Origin: Macrocybe gigantea
Taxonomy: Eukaryota > Basidiomycota > Agaricomycetes > Agaricales > Callistosporiaceae
Assembly: GCA_011319805.1 (NCBI GenBank)
Contig: SJRY01000257.1
Span: 248,001-312,000, forward strand
Direction of reading: 5' to 3'
Length of the DNA stretch: 64,000 nt
In this document: positions 34,851 to 46,900 of the stretch, piece after piece
Position numbering within the stretch: the first letter of the stretch is position 1
How the letters are laid out: the number at the start of each line of letters is the position of its first letter
Notes under the pieces: model-generated
Database searches by the model: none
What the model was told of the DNA's origin: nothing
Seen by the model: only the letters and a program-made list of their open reading frames with translations
Made by a program: the position numbers and the translations under genes

Positions 34851-35965
34851 TTAATTCGCAAGGGAATAGCCAACATCAGGTGAGTTATTATACAAAACAA
34901 GAAGACGATCGAGCATGGGCCTCGCACTTTCGTCCAGCGTCTCGCGGAAACGCCCCTCAGTCATCCATTTAAGTCCATGCTGGAGGATATTGCGTGCTCG
35001 GAAAGGCCCTCCTTTAATATTCCCCATCGTTGCATGCAGAGTGGCCCGACGTTCGTCTTTATTGTATGTCGCACAGTGCAGAATATTTGAGTTGTAGAAC
35101 ACGGTTTCTCCCGCTAAAGGCAGAAAGAAGCACGATCATCGATGAGCATTTGCAAATGTGGATAAGGCTTGAAGTTACGTTGTAGTGTCAATTGAATCGC
35201 CCCTGGCATTGACTTGGGATCTGTGGGGGCTGCAAGAGTTTCGGAATGTTCGCGTTGTTCAGGCGTTCGTGGCTGCTTGTGAGAGCCTGGGACGATGAAG
35301 AGGCAAGAGTCACGGTACAAAGCGCTAGGGAATGGGCAGGTTGAACTACGTCGCATGACGGAACCGAGAACAAGCCTCGTACGTGTTCCATTGGACCTTT
35401 AGTCAAATTACATTCAAATTGGGACGCAGAAAATTGGACAATGAGCGAGCTCTGCGCACTCCGTAATGCCATTTCTGCAACGCTTCTCGTTCTTCGTCCT
35501 CTGTCGCCTTTTCGCTGACATCATCGCGATGCCAGCGTAGTGCAAAGTTATGCCCCATAGGATTGATCAAGAGGTTAAACAATTCTGGAAAGATCGTGAG
35601 CCACGAACAAGGCTTGGCATGTCAAAGCAGGTCCAACACCCACCCATCTGCAAATCACTCTCGTCGCATTGTAGAAGCGTCTTTACGGCATCGACAAGGG
35701 GCTGAGAAGTGTACCACTGGGCAAAGACTGGTTCTCCAAGGTCCGGATGCATGAGATGCTGTACGCCCCACGAGTCGGGATTTTCGTCGCCGTAGGGCGG
35801 GAACTGCTTGCCAACTGTTCGACGATGGGGCCATTCGGCTAAACGGGTGCGTTGGACGACACGTTCGCACGCTGCCTCAAGCTCTGCGCGGTCCTTTTCC
35901 GAGACGAGATTCGGAACGATGACGTAGCCTTGTTCCTCGTAAAGTGCTTTGAGCGGATGGATCAT
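34851..35965 (-). CDS. Phytanoyl-CoA dioxygenase (PhyH)-like Fe(II)/2-oxoglutarate enzyme
   Basis: Five exons in an intact frame from ATG 35965 to the stop at 34851. Blocks are MIHPLKALYEEQGYVIVPNL, ELFNLLINPMGHNFALRWHR and DDVSEKATEDEER, then VQWNT|ALYRDSCLFIVPGS, PGETVFYNSNILHCATYNKD and RRATLHATMG. His and Asp of RWHRDD and the distal His of ILHCATY form the iron triad, and the downstream Arg (RRATLH) fits the 2-oxoglutarate ligand. Family knowledge: these enzymes hydroxylate lipids or secondary metabolites. About 300 residues is the usual length. The spacing to the ZIP gene (divergent, 560 bp) tells nothing about substrate, which is unknown. Confidence 0.8.
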
Positions 35966-36528
35966 ACTGAGTCACCGATGATTGGAGAAATAAAAGACAA
36001 GGCTCCCAAGGCAGATTCAGAAGTTGATTATATATTTGCGTTTGATTTGATCAACTCCTTTAGTGTGGAGGTATCGTGTGATCTGTTCACGAGGGCAAGC
36101 ACTAAGCGTAATCCCAATCGTCGTTTGATGTTATGTTATCCAATAATCGGTGAGAAACTTCATCGCAGGTTGCGCTGTCACTGACGGAAAAGAAAATTCC
36201 ATCTACCTCCTTGTCCATTCTGACGGCTCTTTCCCGCATGCAATCGCTCTCTCGGCTTTCAGGCTGCTCGGCGATCGAAGCAAGACCCGCGAGGAATGAA
36301 AATGAATTGGATTGGTGGAGGTGACTGAGGTGGTGTCTATTTACTCTTGTTTGGTAAATCCACACGACTGGTGTGGTCCTCCTCCACGCTGTCCTTCGTG
36401 CATCTTTATAGCAAGCCATCCGCACCCAATCGAATGTATAGGGTCCATCCTACCTGTCGTCCGGCCGTGTAAAAGGACCCATTCGTTGCAAAAAGTTTGC
36501 TACACCTCGTCGAGCGGAGCCCGTGAGG
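35966..36528. other. Divergent spacer PhyH-like / ZIP
   Basis: A bidirectional upstream region. No TATA or repeat was seen with confidence. Confidence 0.45.
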
Positions 36529-38472
36529 ATGCCTGCTCTCCGGTTGGAACGTCATCGAGTTGTTCTGGACGCCGATGGAAACAGCCCAGACTTCCACTCT
36601 GCCGCCATGTTAGCCATCTTTCTCGTTTCGCTGTTTGGTAGGTCATATGCACAGATTAGATTGGAAGGCCAGACCCTGATACCTCGGAATACTGTTTCTT
36701 CCAGCTGTCTCCTTCCCAGGCGTCTCGAAACAGGTTCCGGTTCTCAGGATACCGCATATTTTGTTCTTTATTGGGAAGCATTTTGGCACCGGTGTGTAGA
36801 TCGTTTTCCGTAGTATGCTTGTTGTGTGTCGACCGTGTCATCACAGGCGTCATTCTGTCCACTGCATTTTGCCATCTGCTCCCCGATGCATTCACGGCGT
36901 TGCAGGACGCAGCAGTCAGGAACACGTACGGGAATATTGGAAAATGGACGGGTCAAATCATGTGCGTCATGCTTTCATTATGTATCTCTGTTCGTATGAC
37001 TTACCGCCGTTTCATAGACTAGCTTCATTACTGGCTATCTTCCTTGTCGAATGTGCGTTGCTATCGGCGCCTGATGGATTAGCGCTTTGGCTGACTCATT
37101 GACAAGACACTTCAACGTCCTACGTGGACTACCTTCATGCTGAATCTTCGGTTCCACCATCACCCACCTCCTCACCTACACCTTCACAACCAAGAACTCC
37201 TACCATCCGCGCATCGCTCCTATCGGATGCCGCACAAGACGTCGCCTCCACAACTCGAGATCCCTTGCCGACCTTGTCGTCACTTCCCATCAACCGATCA
37301 TCGTCCTCAAGGCTCCCAACAACAGAATCGGTCGCTGAAACAACGCCGCTCCTCCCTCAACCTCCGAAGCGAACAAAGTCGCTATGTAATCTAAGAGACG
37401 AAGCGCTTTTGCCGTTAATTATGCTCAACTCTCCGCGACTTACCCGAGGAGGGATGGTGCATTCCTCACTATTTTGCAATGACCTTTCGTGTGTCTGTCC
37501 AACAGGCAGAAAAATTCTGGCAGCAGCCCAGGCATGTGAGCTCGAGGGAAGGGTATTGAACATAGATAATGAAGACGAGGAAGAGGAAAAGCAAAAAAGA
37601 CCAAGAATCGGACGGAAGCGACAAATAATCGGCATTCTTGTAACGCTTCTCTCACTCGATTTCGTTTGACTCGACCTCAACCACTTCCCACAGGTCCTAC
37701 AACTAGGAATTATGATACATTCACTTGTCATTGGATTGACATTAGCCGTCACGACTGGTTATGATTTCAGTACGCCATCCCATAACTTCTGGTTCTCGCT
37801 TAAGCTTATCTCTTTGCCCTCAGCTTCTCTTGTGACTGCAATAATGTTCCATCAGCTTTTTGAGGGACTTTCACTAGGCATCAGAATTGCCGCGCTCCCT
37901 CCTGCGCAACACGAAACAGAGCCTGCGTTGGGAACAAGACATTGGCGGCTCAAGTGGCTGAGCCCTTTGCTCTCTATCCTTTTCGCCATCACAACGCCCC
38001 TCGGCATGCTCATCGGTACCAGACTATTTTCCGCTAATCCAGGTAATGGGACACCTGGCCAGGCAGGTTCGTGAATCCACCCTCGCAAGCTCCCGTATCA
38101 TATGCCATCGTCACCTCTAATCTTTCTCTCGCTGCAGCCGAGATGCGCCTGACGCAGGGCATCATGTCTGCTATTTCTGCTGGGCTGCTCATCTACGCCG
38201 CCACCGTCGAGATGATGGCCGGCGATTTTGTGTACGGCGACGTTGGTGGCGACCACGGGCACGCGCATGATCATTCCCTCGCTCATGAACACGGCCATGA
38301 GCACCACCACACGCACCAGCTACATCCGCTTCCGGAGCCCGCGCCAGCTGGGTCTGCAGGAGCGGAGCTCGGGACCAAGCGTGCGAGGTCAGGCGCGTGG
38401 AGGCGCGTCCTGGCCGTGTGCAGCTTGCTCGCGGGCGTTGGAGGTATGGTTCTCGTTGGGATTGGCGAGTGA
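36529..38472 (+). CDS. ZIP-family zinc/iron transporter
   Basis: A plasma- or organelle-membrane metal importer of the ZIP family (Zrt-like). ATG is at 36529 and the first TM is HSAAMLAIFLVSLF. Then come SFPGVSKQVPVLRIPHILFF, FGTGVILSTAFCHLLPDAFT (ZIP TM with the His of FCHLLPDA) and, after several introns, a long Ser/Pro/Thr-rich cytosolic loop (about 37130-37640). The core follows: GIMIHSLVIGLTLAVT and ALVTAI-type MFHQLFEGLSLGIRIAAL, which carries the metal-binding H-x3-E of TM5. The C-terminal part has TQGIMSAISAGLLIYAATVE and a histidine-rich stretch (DHGHAHDHSLAHEHGHEHHH) between the last helices, likely a zinc sensor. The frame is clean with about seven introns. The His-rich loop is unusually near the C-terminus, but this occurs in fungal members. 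Confidence 0.86.
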
Positions 38473-38789
38473 GATCCGGTGTCGTCACGTTGCTCATGGC
38501 ATGCTCTTCGCATTGTGCATTTTTTGGGTATCATAATAAATACCAAGTCATTAATGTCTCCTCACTACACTTGTACGCTACTCTCATGTCGGTAGAATTG
38601 CTTTGGATATTTAGGAGCATCTTGTATAACTAGGCTGCTATTGTATATCTTGCCAGCCTGCGTTACCACGATACAGAGGCAGAAACGAAGGGGGGAAATT
38701 CGGATCCGCCCTCCATCCAGGGCCTGTCACGGACACCCTTGCTCACGGGGGGGCACAACTGGCTCAGATGGTGGATGAGACACCGGGTG
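38473..38789. other. Convergent spacer ZIP / 7TM gene
   Basis: The 3' flanks. Nothing else is seen. Confidence 0.5.
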
Positions 38790-40108
38790 CTAGAGTAATG
38801 CTGGCGTCGCACGATTCTTTGCCTCAGTGCCCTGTCTTGGTATACTCAGAAGCTCCACCATCTCTTCAGCTCGCTCACCCTGTGCATTCGTGACGCCAGT
38901 TCCTGAAGCGGCTCCAGTGCCTTCGCCCGATTCGGGCACGGCGATGCCAGCCCATCTGGATGGCCGTAAGTACATACAGTATATCGAACAGCAATGGTTT
39001 CCAATTCGAACTGACTTTACTGATTTTGTCTCAATAGGTACTCGCACCGGCCTTGCTCGTCGCGAGACTGCAGGCTGCGCCGGCACGGTTGAACGCGTCA
39101 TGGTCTGCACCCATGTCATGACCAGTGAAACGCCGTCGATGACGAAGCCAAAGACGGACTCTGACAGCGCCTCAGCGAAGCCGTCTATGAGGCTCGTAAG
39201 CAGCGGCGCGGTGTAGAGGGCCGCCGATTCGAGTATGACCTCTACGACGATTTTGTACTTTGCTATGCCGCGCGTGCGGCCGCCGACCATGTAGATGCGG
39301 AGGATGATCAGAAGTGACGCGACGGCCGTGACTATGACGCCGAGCGATGAACAGTACGACATCGAGGTTCTGTAGACGCGTCTCCGTGTCGGAGGGCGGG
39401 AGGGGCGTCACGACTATGTCGAGGTGCAGGCAGTAGAACAAGAGCCCTGGAAGAGATCAGGCGTTGTTCGTCCGGGTGGAGATACGTCAGGACGGAAATC
39501 ACCTGCTTCGGAGATTGCAAGGAGCGCAAGAGGCCCCACGATATAGATTGCGAGACCACACGTTCCACACCCTCCATATCTTTGCAGGTGCGTCAGAATC
39601 CGCCTAGCCATGCAGAGAAAAGGACAAAACGCACTATCAGACCATCTGCAATAATCATAGACAAGAACAAGCCGGTGTCATTGATAATGGCATCCGTCAC
39701 AGATGGATAGTAGAAGCTCTCTATGAAAAGAGAGCGCGAATTCAACATGAAGGCCTTTACAAATTGATAGCCCTTGTAGATCACACATGCCGATACAATG
39801 CAGTATTGCAGCAAGATCACTGCTATGACCGGCGTTCTCTTCGCGGGTTGTTTGTCTAGAGAAAGGCATGAACTGTGCACGAAAGCAAAGCGCCCACAGA
39901 AAACGTACAAGATATGTATATGACCAATGCGATAATGGGGGTTGTTATTCCTTAACGTTTCTCGTCAGTATTTTTCTTCATCCTTCAAGTCAATACGTAG
40001 ATGCGTACCAGTCAAGAACGCCTGAACGAGTGGAGTGTGGAATTGTCCAGTGAGATAGGCCTGAGCCTCGTGTTCTGGCGGTAATGGCTTGGATGATCCA
40101 TCAGACAT
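38790..40108 (-). CDS. Agaricomycete serpentine (7TM) membrane protein
   Basis: Starts MSDGSSKPLPPEHEAQAYLT at 40108. Membrane segments include RTPVIAVILLQYCIVSACVI and DTGLFLSMIIADGLI, then YIVGPLALLAISEA, SLGVIVTAVASLLIILRIYM and YKIVVEVILESAALYTAPLL. The ADGLI-W-R and (L/I)IxxRIY blocks plus the helix starting VVEVILESAALY are typical of a large family of fungus-specific seven-helix proteins of unknown ligand. The tail (GEGTGAASGTGVTNAQGERA) is hydrophilic. At least two frame changes (near 39555 and near 39370) are needed to join conserved helices, in line with the single-base errors elsewhere. It could be a receptor or a transporter-like protein. I have no basis to choose. Confidence 0.6.
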
Positions 40109-40531
40109 TGTGCCGTGCTTCATTGGGGTTGCTCCTAGGCTTGTATTTATTCGATTCCTGAGGCACTACTTTGACGAATGGGCGGGTTCCATTTAATTTT
40201 CGCATCGACATCAGCAGCATCTGCCAGCGAATTCGAATGATATCGGAAGACGATGCTTCTGGTATGGCAAAAAATATGTCCTATATTGAATATTAAGTTC
40301 ACATGAGTTCCCACGAGTTCAGCATCTTGATTCTTGAAATATACATATTGGAGCCCGGAAGACCCACTAGAAGGATCAAAGGAAGTGCCCTTCGATACGA
40401 GATGAAGGTGCCAGTCGTTCTTTCACGGGCCAGCAGCCATCTAGGAATAAGTGTTGGAGGTCGAGTCGAACTCCCGCCTCAACACGTTATGTAAGCGGGC
40501 TAGAAAATTTCGCTCGCTTCTGGTCGCCCGC

Positions 40532-40560
40532 CTCAGTGGTCCTACCAGACACACTGAGGC
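40532..40560. repeat. 29-bp palindromic repeat, copy 1
   Basis: The unit begins CTCAGTGGTCCTACCAG and ends ACACACTGAGGC. Its arms, CTCAGTG and CACTGAG, are perfect inverted repeats around a short loop. It is identical to the copy at 40640-40668, 108 bp away. Confidence 0.85.
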
Positions 40561-40639
40561 GTGAGTCCCGTATATTTATTTATTTTCTATTCCTTACTGA
40601 AGTACCTTGTAGTATACATTTAGGTACTTACATCACATA

Positions 40640-40668
40640 CTCAGTGGTCCTACCAGACACACTGAGGC
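40640..40668. repeat. 29-bp palindromic repeat, copy 2
   Basis: Identical to copy 1 at 40532-40560. TATACATTTAG follows this copy directly and also occurs about 52 bp after copy 1, so the duplicated segment was longer than 29 bp. Confidence 0.85.
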
Positions 40669-41037
40669 TATACATTTAGATTCCTGTGTTCACGCGCCCC
40701 TTCGGTCCCTGCCTACATCCAACAATAAGAAGTTAGACTACACGGATATGTTGCTACCGTCATCCCGCCGATCTCCCCATAATCATAACGTGTCAAGGGG
40801 CATAGAGTCTCTGCAGTGTATGAGGTTAAAAACAGATAGCTGATGATGCATGCGATGCCGTTTGTTTGGCCACTTTTCGTGTTGCCGTATGTTCATGCTC
40901 CAGTCGACCAGTCACTCCGCGGCCTCCTGGAAAAATGAAGTCCTGAACTGGCGAGCTTCTGTTCTTTCGTCGCATAGGTGTTTTGATGTGAGGGCCTTTT
41001 CCACGAGTGTCTGACAGGATGCTTGAGGCGATGCATT

Positions 41038-41043
41038 TATATA
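41038..41043 (+). promoter_or_regulatory. TATA box of the P450 gene
   Basis: TATATA lies 64-69 nt upstream of the ATG at 41107. Confidence 0.55.
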
Positions 41044-41106
41044 GCTCTTGTCATTTCTAGGCCCCGGCTTGTTTGTCTCGCTCAGATCGGAATCAGTTCC
41101 TCGAAG

Positions 41107-43456
41107 ATGGCGCCTGTGTTAGGGCTAGGGTTTTTGGATATTTTATACCACATCTCAATCATCTGGATACTGTACTCGCTCATCAAGATTGTTGGCAAGC
41201 GGTTTGCCAGTCGCCATGTGACTACAACACTCCTCCGCGGTCCACCCAGTAAAAGCATACTCTTTGGGCTGAACCACGTCATCGAGGCATCCCAGGATCA
41301 GGCAGCCTTGTTTGACGGGTGGTCGAAGGAGTATGGACCGGCTTTCAGGATTCCTGGTGCCCTTGGTTCGTCCCGGGTTGCATTGTGCGATCCAAAAGCC
41401 TGCGCGCATTTCTATTCAAGAGAGACTTTTGGCTACGTGCAGACGAATCTCACTAGGATTTTCATCGAGAATGTGGTATGTTTAACTTTTTTGGAACTTT
41501 TCCCTTCTTTTTGCTGAGTTCCTTTTAGTTCGGCCGCGGCTTGCTGTGGGCAGAGGGCGAGAGTCACCGACGGTCAGTTGATGCCCTGCAGGTGAAACTA
41601 GGCCTTGATCGCTGAACGCTGTCCAGGCAACGCAAAGCCCTGTCACCTGCTTTTAGTAATGCAGCCATTCGACGATTGACATCGGTGTTCTACGATTCTT
41701 CCTACAAGGCAAATGAATCCGCATTCCCTGTTATTCCTGAATGGGGCTGATTTCCTGAAGTTGAAAGGAAACTGGGATACAATGCTAGAAGCCAACTCTG
41801 GTGAAGCAATGATTGACGTCCAAGACTGGTTCGTAGTCTGCTGGCTTTCCTTTGTCAGCTTTTAATGCTGATGAGCGGTTGCATCATACATAACAGGATG
41901 AACCACGTCTCGTACGCCGCCATCACCTTCGCCACGAATGCATCATAACTTTGCTTCCTAGGTTGGATTCTGTTGGAATCGCCGGTTTTGGCCATGACTT
42001 CGGCTCACTGGACGGGAAGCATCCACCAGTCGTTGAAGTATTTGAGACCTTCAGTTCGTCTGATGCGAGCTATCTCTCCAATCTGGTTTTCCTCCTGGGG
42101 CCACTCCTCCCTGCCTTGTTGAAACTACCAACTGAACAAAACAGGCTCTTCGATAAACTACACAGGACGCTTACCGATATTGCCGGCGTGCTGTTGGAGA
42201 GGAACAGGAAGGAGAAGGAGGGCACCCTTGCCGATGAAACCCCAGAAGAGAAGTCTATCATAGGTCTGTTGAGTGAGTCCGATGCTCCGTTGCTGTCCAT
42301 GTACTATATCGATTTCGGACCAGTCAAGGCGGGGAGTTCTGCGTCCGAGCTGCAAATGTCCCAAGAAGAGATCGTAGCACAGGTGAACCATGCATTATCT
42401 AGACAATACAGACTTTTGACTTTGCGATATTGTTAGATGGTAAGTACCGCTTTGGGGGATAGCTGGCCTGAGTTTTTCTGAACCTATTACAAGAATGTTC
42501 TGCTGCTGGCCGGTGAGTTTTGCTTCGCTGCGAATGTGTCCGATACGCTTATCTGGGGACGAGGATACGAAACTACATCAAGTACGTGAGCAAACTGATC
42601 TTCGTCAGAAAGCCCGTTGACTTCTCGTTCATCCAGTCAGCCTTACAGTGAGCCGTGACCATATATGCTCTGTCGTATCTCATGATTGTTGTTGATAGTG
42701 GGCACTGATCGAGCTGTCAAGGAACATCGAAATGCAGGAAAAATTGAGACAAGAGCTCTTACCGTTTTCAGGGACAGATCCAACATGGGAGCAACTTGGC
42801 TCGGGCCTGCCTTTCCTCGATGCTGTTGTTCATGAAGTCCTCCGCTTACACCCTCCCGTTGCTGAAACCATGAGAGTGGTGCGTCATTTCGGCGCCTTTC
42901 TCGATCCTTTCCAAAATTTGAGACTTATATTTTGCTCGCTGGGTCCTCTGTGACAGGCTACTGAAGACGACATTTTGCCATTCGGCCGTCCCGTCACTAT
43001 AGCGTCCGGGGAGAAGGTAGCAACTATCACAATCGCCAAAGGGACCGAGATAACCGTCCGATACATGCCATGAACAGATCCGAGGCATTCTGGGGGCCGG
43101 ACGCAAAAGTATTCAGACCAGAGCGATGGCTAGAAGACAATGACGTCCCTGCGAAGGAGATCCAAGGGCATCGCCACCTTCTCACATTCTCCGACGGCGC
43201 GAGGATATGTTTGGGAAGGCATTTCGCGCTTGCCGAGTTCAAGGTATGTCATGTCTAGATTTTTCCATCCTGTCGTTAATGCTGATTGCGTTTGAAAAAG
43301 GCCGTGTTGTCCGTTCTGATCAGAAATTATCGGTTTGAACTCCCTGACGGACCAGAGACGAAGATCGAGCTGCATGAAGCCATTTTGTTTCGCCCGAGAG
43401 TGGCAGGGATGAGCGGTTGTCAAATGCCTATGAGAGTTAGCAGCGTTGATGAATGA
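41107..43456 (+). CDS. Cytochrome P450 monooxygenase
   Basis: A microsomal P450 in about 11 exons. ATG at 41107 gives MAPVLGLGFLDILYHISIIW, an N-terminal ER anchor, then a basic KRFASRH. The C-helix region is EGESHRRQRKALSPAFSNAA. The I-helix is NVLLLAGYETTSISLTWAL, with the oxygen-binding A-G-x-E-T-T motif. The ExxR motif is EVLRLHPP near 42835. After PFGRPVTIASGE and ITIAKGTEITV the PERW block is VFRPERWLEDND. The heme loop FSDGARICLGRHFALAEFK (about 43187-43243) holds the cysteine ligand. The stop is at 43454-43456. The frame is consistent throughout. The layout resembles agaricomycete CYP families that oxidise terpenes, polyketides or xenobiotics. I cannot assign a CYP number or substrate. 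Confidence 0.9.
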
Positions 43457-43900
43457 TTCTCAAGTAGCAGTGTTCCTGAGTTTTCATTGTTTTTATGGAA
43501 TGCGTCATGAACCATAACGCACTGTTGTGGCGGGGGAGCGGATGTTAAATGCACAACTCAATAATAAAGGAATCTCGACTAGGGCGATGACCGTGTGCTC
43601 CTCGCGGAAAAGACCTACCCAACGAAAATGGATACAACTGCATCTCGGATCTAAAACGGTTGCCATCTCAAGACCGCACACGCTCAGTCTTTAGCATCAC
43701 GTTCACCTGGCAAGCATTATGACTAACTTAGGGTGATGGAAATCGGCGAAATTACACGATCGGGAATACATTAAATATTTTGCAATACAGAAGGAATGAG
43801 TAACGTCCTAAATTCCAAAAAGAACAACCCATTCCATGCCAGAGAAGCAGGAAATTTTACTCCCCAACAACACGTTATCCCCTCCTTTTGTTCAACTCTC
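43457..43900. other. Convergent spacer
   Basis: The 3' flanks of the P450 and of the dsRBD-like gene. No feature was seen. Confidence 0.45.
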
Positions 43901-46900
43901 CTACTCCGCCAACTCGCCTTCCTCCAACTTGCGCTCTTCAATCGAAAACCCTGCATGCATACATCCAAACACAGAATCGTCAGGAAAAAAAAAAGAAAAG
44001 AAAAAGAAAGGGGGAAAAAAAAAATTCAACGCCACTCACCAGACACTCGTCTCCCACCGCGTCTAGGGTCGTCCGCGCGAGGACCGAACTTGAATTGCCT
44101 CTGGGGCTGCCAGGGAGGCCAAGCCTGGCTTTGACTTTGGTCCTGCGGCCTATCTCTGAAAATCGGCCAGGCGCCGGACGACGGGGTGCTGGCAGGCGCG
44201 GGCGCCGATACGGGCACATGGCTGTATACAGGCATTGATGAATGCCCCGGAAACGCCTGCACGCCGGACGCGAACTGTTGTTGTTGCTGCTGCTGCGGCC
44301 GAAACGGCACATTCAGCTGCTGCGCTACAGCACCAACACTCTGGGCTGGGCTCAAGAATGGGACAGACACGCCTCCTGCCGCGGAGGCATTCACATGTGC
44401 AGCAGCAGGATTAGCCGACCCGACCCAAGCATCGCTGCGGCTCTGACGAGGCTGCGCAGCATACACAGATATCAAGGTCGATGCAGCGCTCGCGCCCGGG
44501 CTTGTGGTCGAGCTCGAGCTCGCGGAAGCGACACCACCTGCACCCGCGGCCCCTGGCATATGTCTTCCTGGCCGCTGCTGCACAGCAAGCGTGCCAGTGG
44601 GCACAAACGCACCGGGACCGGCAGCGGCAGGTCTTGTGTTCGTCCCTAAGCCCTGCGGGCTGTGAGCATAACCATAACCACCGCCATGCTCATACCGACG
44701 TGTGAATGTAAAATTACGGCGCGACGAGGACCAAGACGAAGACACGGGTGGAGGAGTGCGTCCGGTCCCTTGTGGCGGCGGCGCAAAGGGCGGTGAGGAG
44801 GCGAGAGGAACGAAAGGAACCGAGGGACGCGTCGCCAGCGCGTATTGTTGAGCGTCGTCGCTTTGAGATGCGGACCTTGGCAGCTGTACCTGCGGACGGT
44901 GTTTCTTGCGCTTCTTCGACGACCGCGCTTGCGCCGATGCTGCTCCCATCTCCAGTCCATCGTCCCCAGCTGGAACCCCAACATCAGTACTAACCCCCGG
45001 GCCACCATCCCGCTCATCTGCCTGCGTCAGCGCCTTCCTCTTTTTCGCCTTGCCAGAGCCAGCGATGCCGCCTGTTCCGAGCCCGCCAGACAGGAAGTTT
45101 TGCACTTGCGCCGAGGTCCAGAACGGCTGGTGTCCTGGTGGCGGGTGCTGGCTGCCGTACCTCAGGAGGTCGACGACGCCCCGTTCTGCGGCGAGGCACG
45201 CGACGGCGACCTTGGCGTCATTCTGGGATTTATACTCTGTCTCGACAGTGTAAGTTTGTACATTGGGAGTCTCCGGCGAGTGCGACAGGTCGATCTTGAG
45301 CATACAACCGAATGCTGAGGGAAAAAAGTCAGATACAAGTAAAGAAAAGAGAAACGAGTCTGAAAAAAGAGAATTCCAAGAAGGAAGGAGCTTTACCATC
45401 TCTCTCACAAAGGGGCTCAAACACGGGCTTGAGCTCCGGCCTGATCTTCTTGCACTCGGCGAGGAGGACCGGGTGAAGGTGCTGCGCAAAGAGTCGTTTG
45501 TGCGTAGGCGGGACTCTGCTCTCCGCGGCGGCAGCGAGGCCGCGGATGTACTTCCCTACACCATCGCTCATCGCGAGCAGACACACGGCAGACTTGGCAT
45601 CGACGCGCTTCGGGAAGCGCGCGTCGACGACGTAGGACCGGCACTCCCCCGGGCGGTCCAACCGCAGCACGCAGCCATTCACTGTGATCAAGGAAAGCAT
45701 AGATGGAGGGTCAGGACAGACTGAAACAAAAAAAAAAAAGGCACGGCGCATATACTCACGCCCGATACGGCCGTTCATGAACCAGAAGAACGACTGCCGG
45801 AGCCTGGAACCCCTCGCTGACTGGATGACGAGGTTGAGCCACCCCGCAGCGCTGAATTCCGAGATGCTCTTGCTGCCCAGGGACTCTGGGAAGGGCTGCG
45901 GGAGGCTCTCAAAGAAACTCTGGACGGTCATTGGCTTCGTTGACTCCTCTGGCGCTGCCAAGGACGACGGAGCGATGGGCGACACAGGTGAGAACGGGAG
46001 CTTGATGACATCTTGATCGTTCTGGTCGGGCGGGGTGGAAGCAATGGCGCCGGCAGATTTGACGTACTCCACGAGGCCTTCTTCGAGTGCCGTATTGGCG
46101 CAGCCGTGCTTTGCGGTCTCTTCGTCGTCGTAGACGGCGTCGGTTGAATACACGCGATATACGTGCGCCGATGATCTGATGCGCAGGGCAGCGCCGACTT
46201 CTACTCATCCAGCAACATGCACGTAAAGAAAGAAAAGCAGGAGAAAAGGATGATTAGCTGGAACTGGAGATGGCAACAATCGGGTACGCACTGTGTGACT
46301 TTGGGGCCTGGTAGACGAACCACTCGGACGCCACTCCGCCGCGCGGCGCTGCGGCACAGAGTGCATCGATCTTGGGTACGAGCAGGGCATCGTCCACACC
46401 TAGAAGCTTATCTGGATCCTCGAGATCGGCGGGTGACAGCGGCGGGAGGACCGAGGACGGTCCGGCGACACCGCCATGCGTCGGCGTGGCGCTGACGCCC
46501 ATTGCGGCGCCCGAAGTGATAAACTGGAGAGCGCCGAGCTCGAGCGCGATCTGGGCGACGCGGAGCTTGAGCTGGCGCTGTTTCCATGGGTGCAAGCCCG
46601 TGCGATAGCTCCGCCGCACGCCGTTCGGGCGGCCGATGGTGAGGATGCATTCGCGATCTGGGTTTCGGGAAGGATGGATGAGCATTGGTCGGGAGAGAGG
46701 GAAAGGACTGGGAGTTACATTGCTTATCGTCCTCCCTGAGATAGGTGAACTCAAAGTCCATGGCGTGCGCCCGTCCGAACGTCCGACGACACGCCTGGAC
46801 GAGCGTCGTGAGCGCGGAGCCGTCTTCTTCAGGCTCCCCTCGTTCGTCCTCTTTCTCGCCCGTCGCGCCTTCCGCCAGCTCGTCCTCCTCCCCCGAAGAC

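Larger units (their letters stand above)
40109..41037. other. Spacer with a duplicated palindromic element
   Basis: This upstream region, shared by the 7TM gene and the P450, contains two exact copies of a 29-bp inverted-repeat element (listed separately). A short open stretch at 40303-40494 is not supported as a gene. Confidence 0.5.

Noticed and set aside
40440..40500. A tRNA-like stretch (GGTCGAGTCGAACTC with flanking inverted repeat)
   Set aside because: I could not form a 7-bp acceptor stem, D-arm and anticodon arm together. The T-arm pairing fails. At best it is a degenerate fragment.
4802..43456. A possible secondary-metabolite cluster (MpaB-like, DUF4243, PhyH-like, P450)
   Set aside because: The four oxidases are 13-15 kb or more apart or separated by housekeeping genes. 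No backbone synthase, prenyltransferase or pathway regulator is present.
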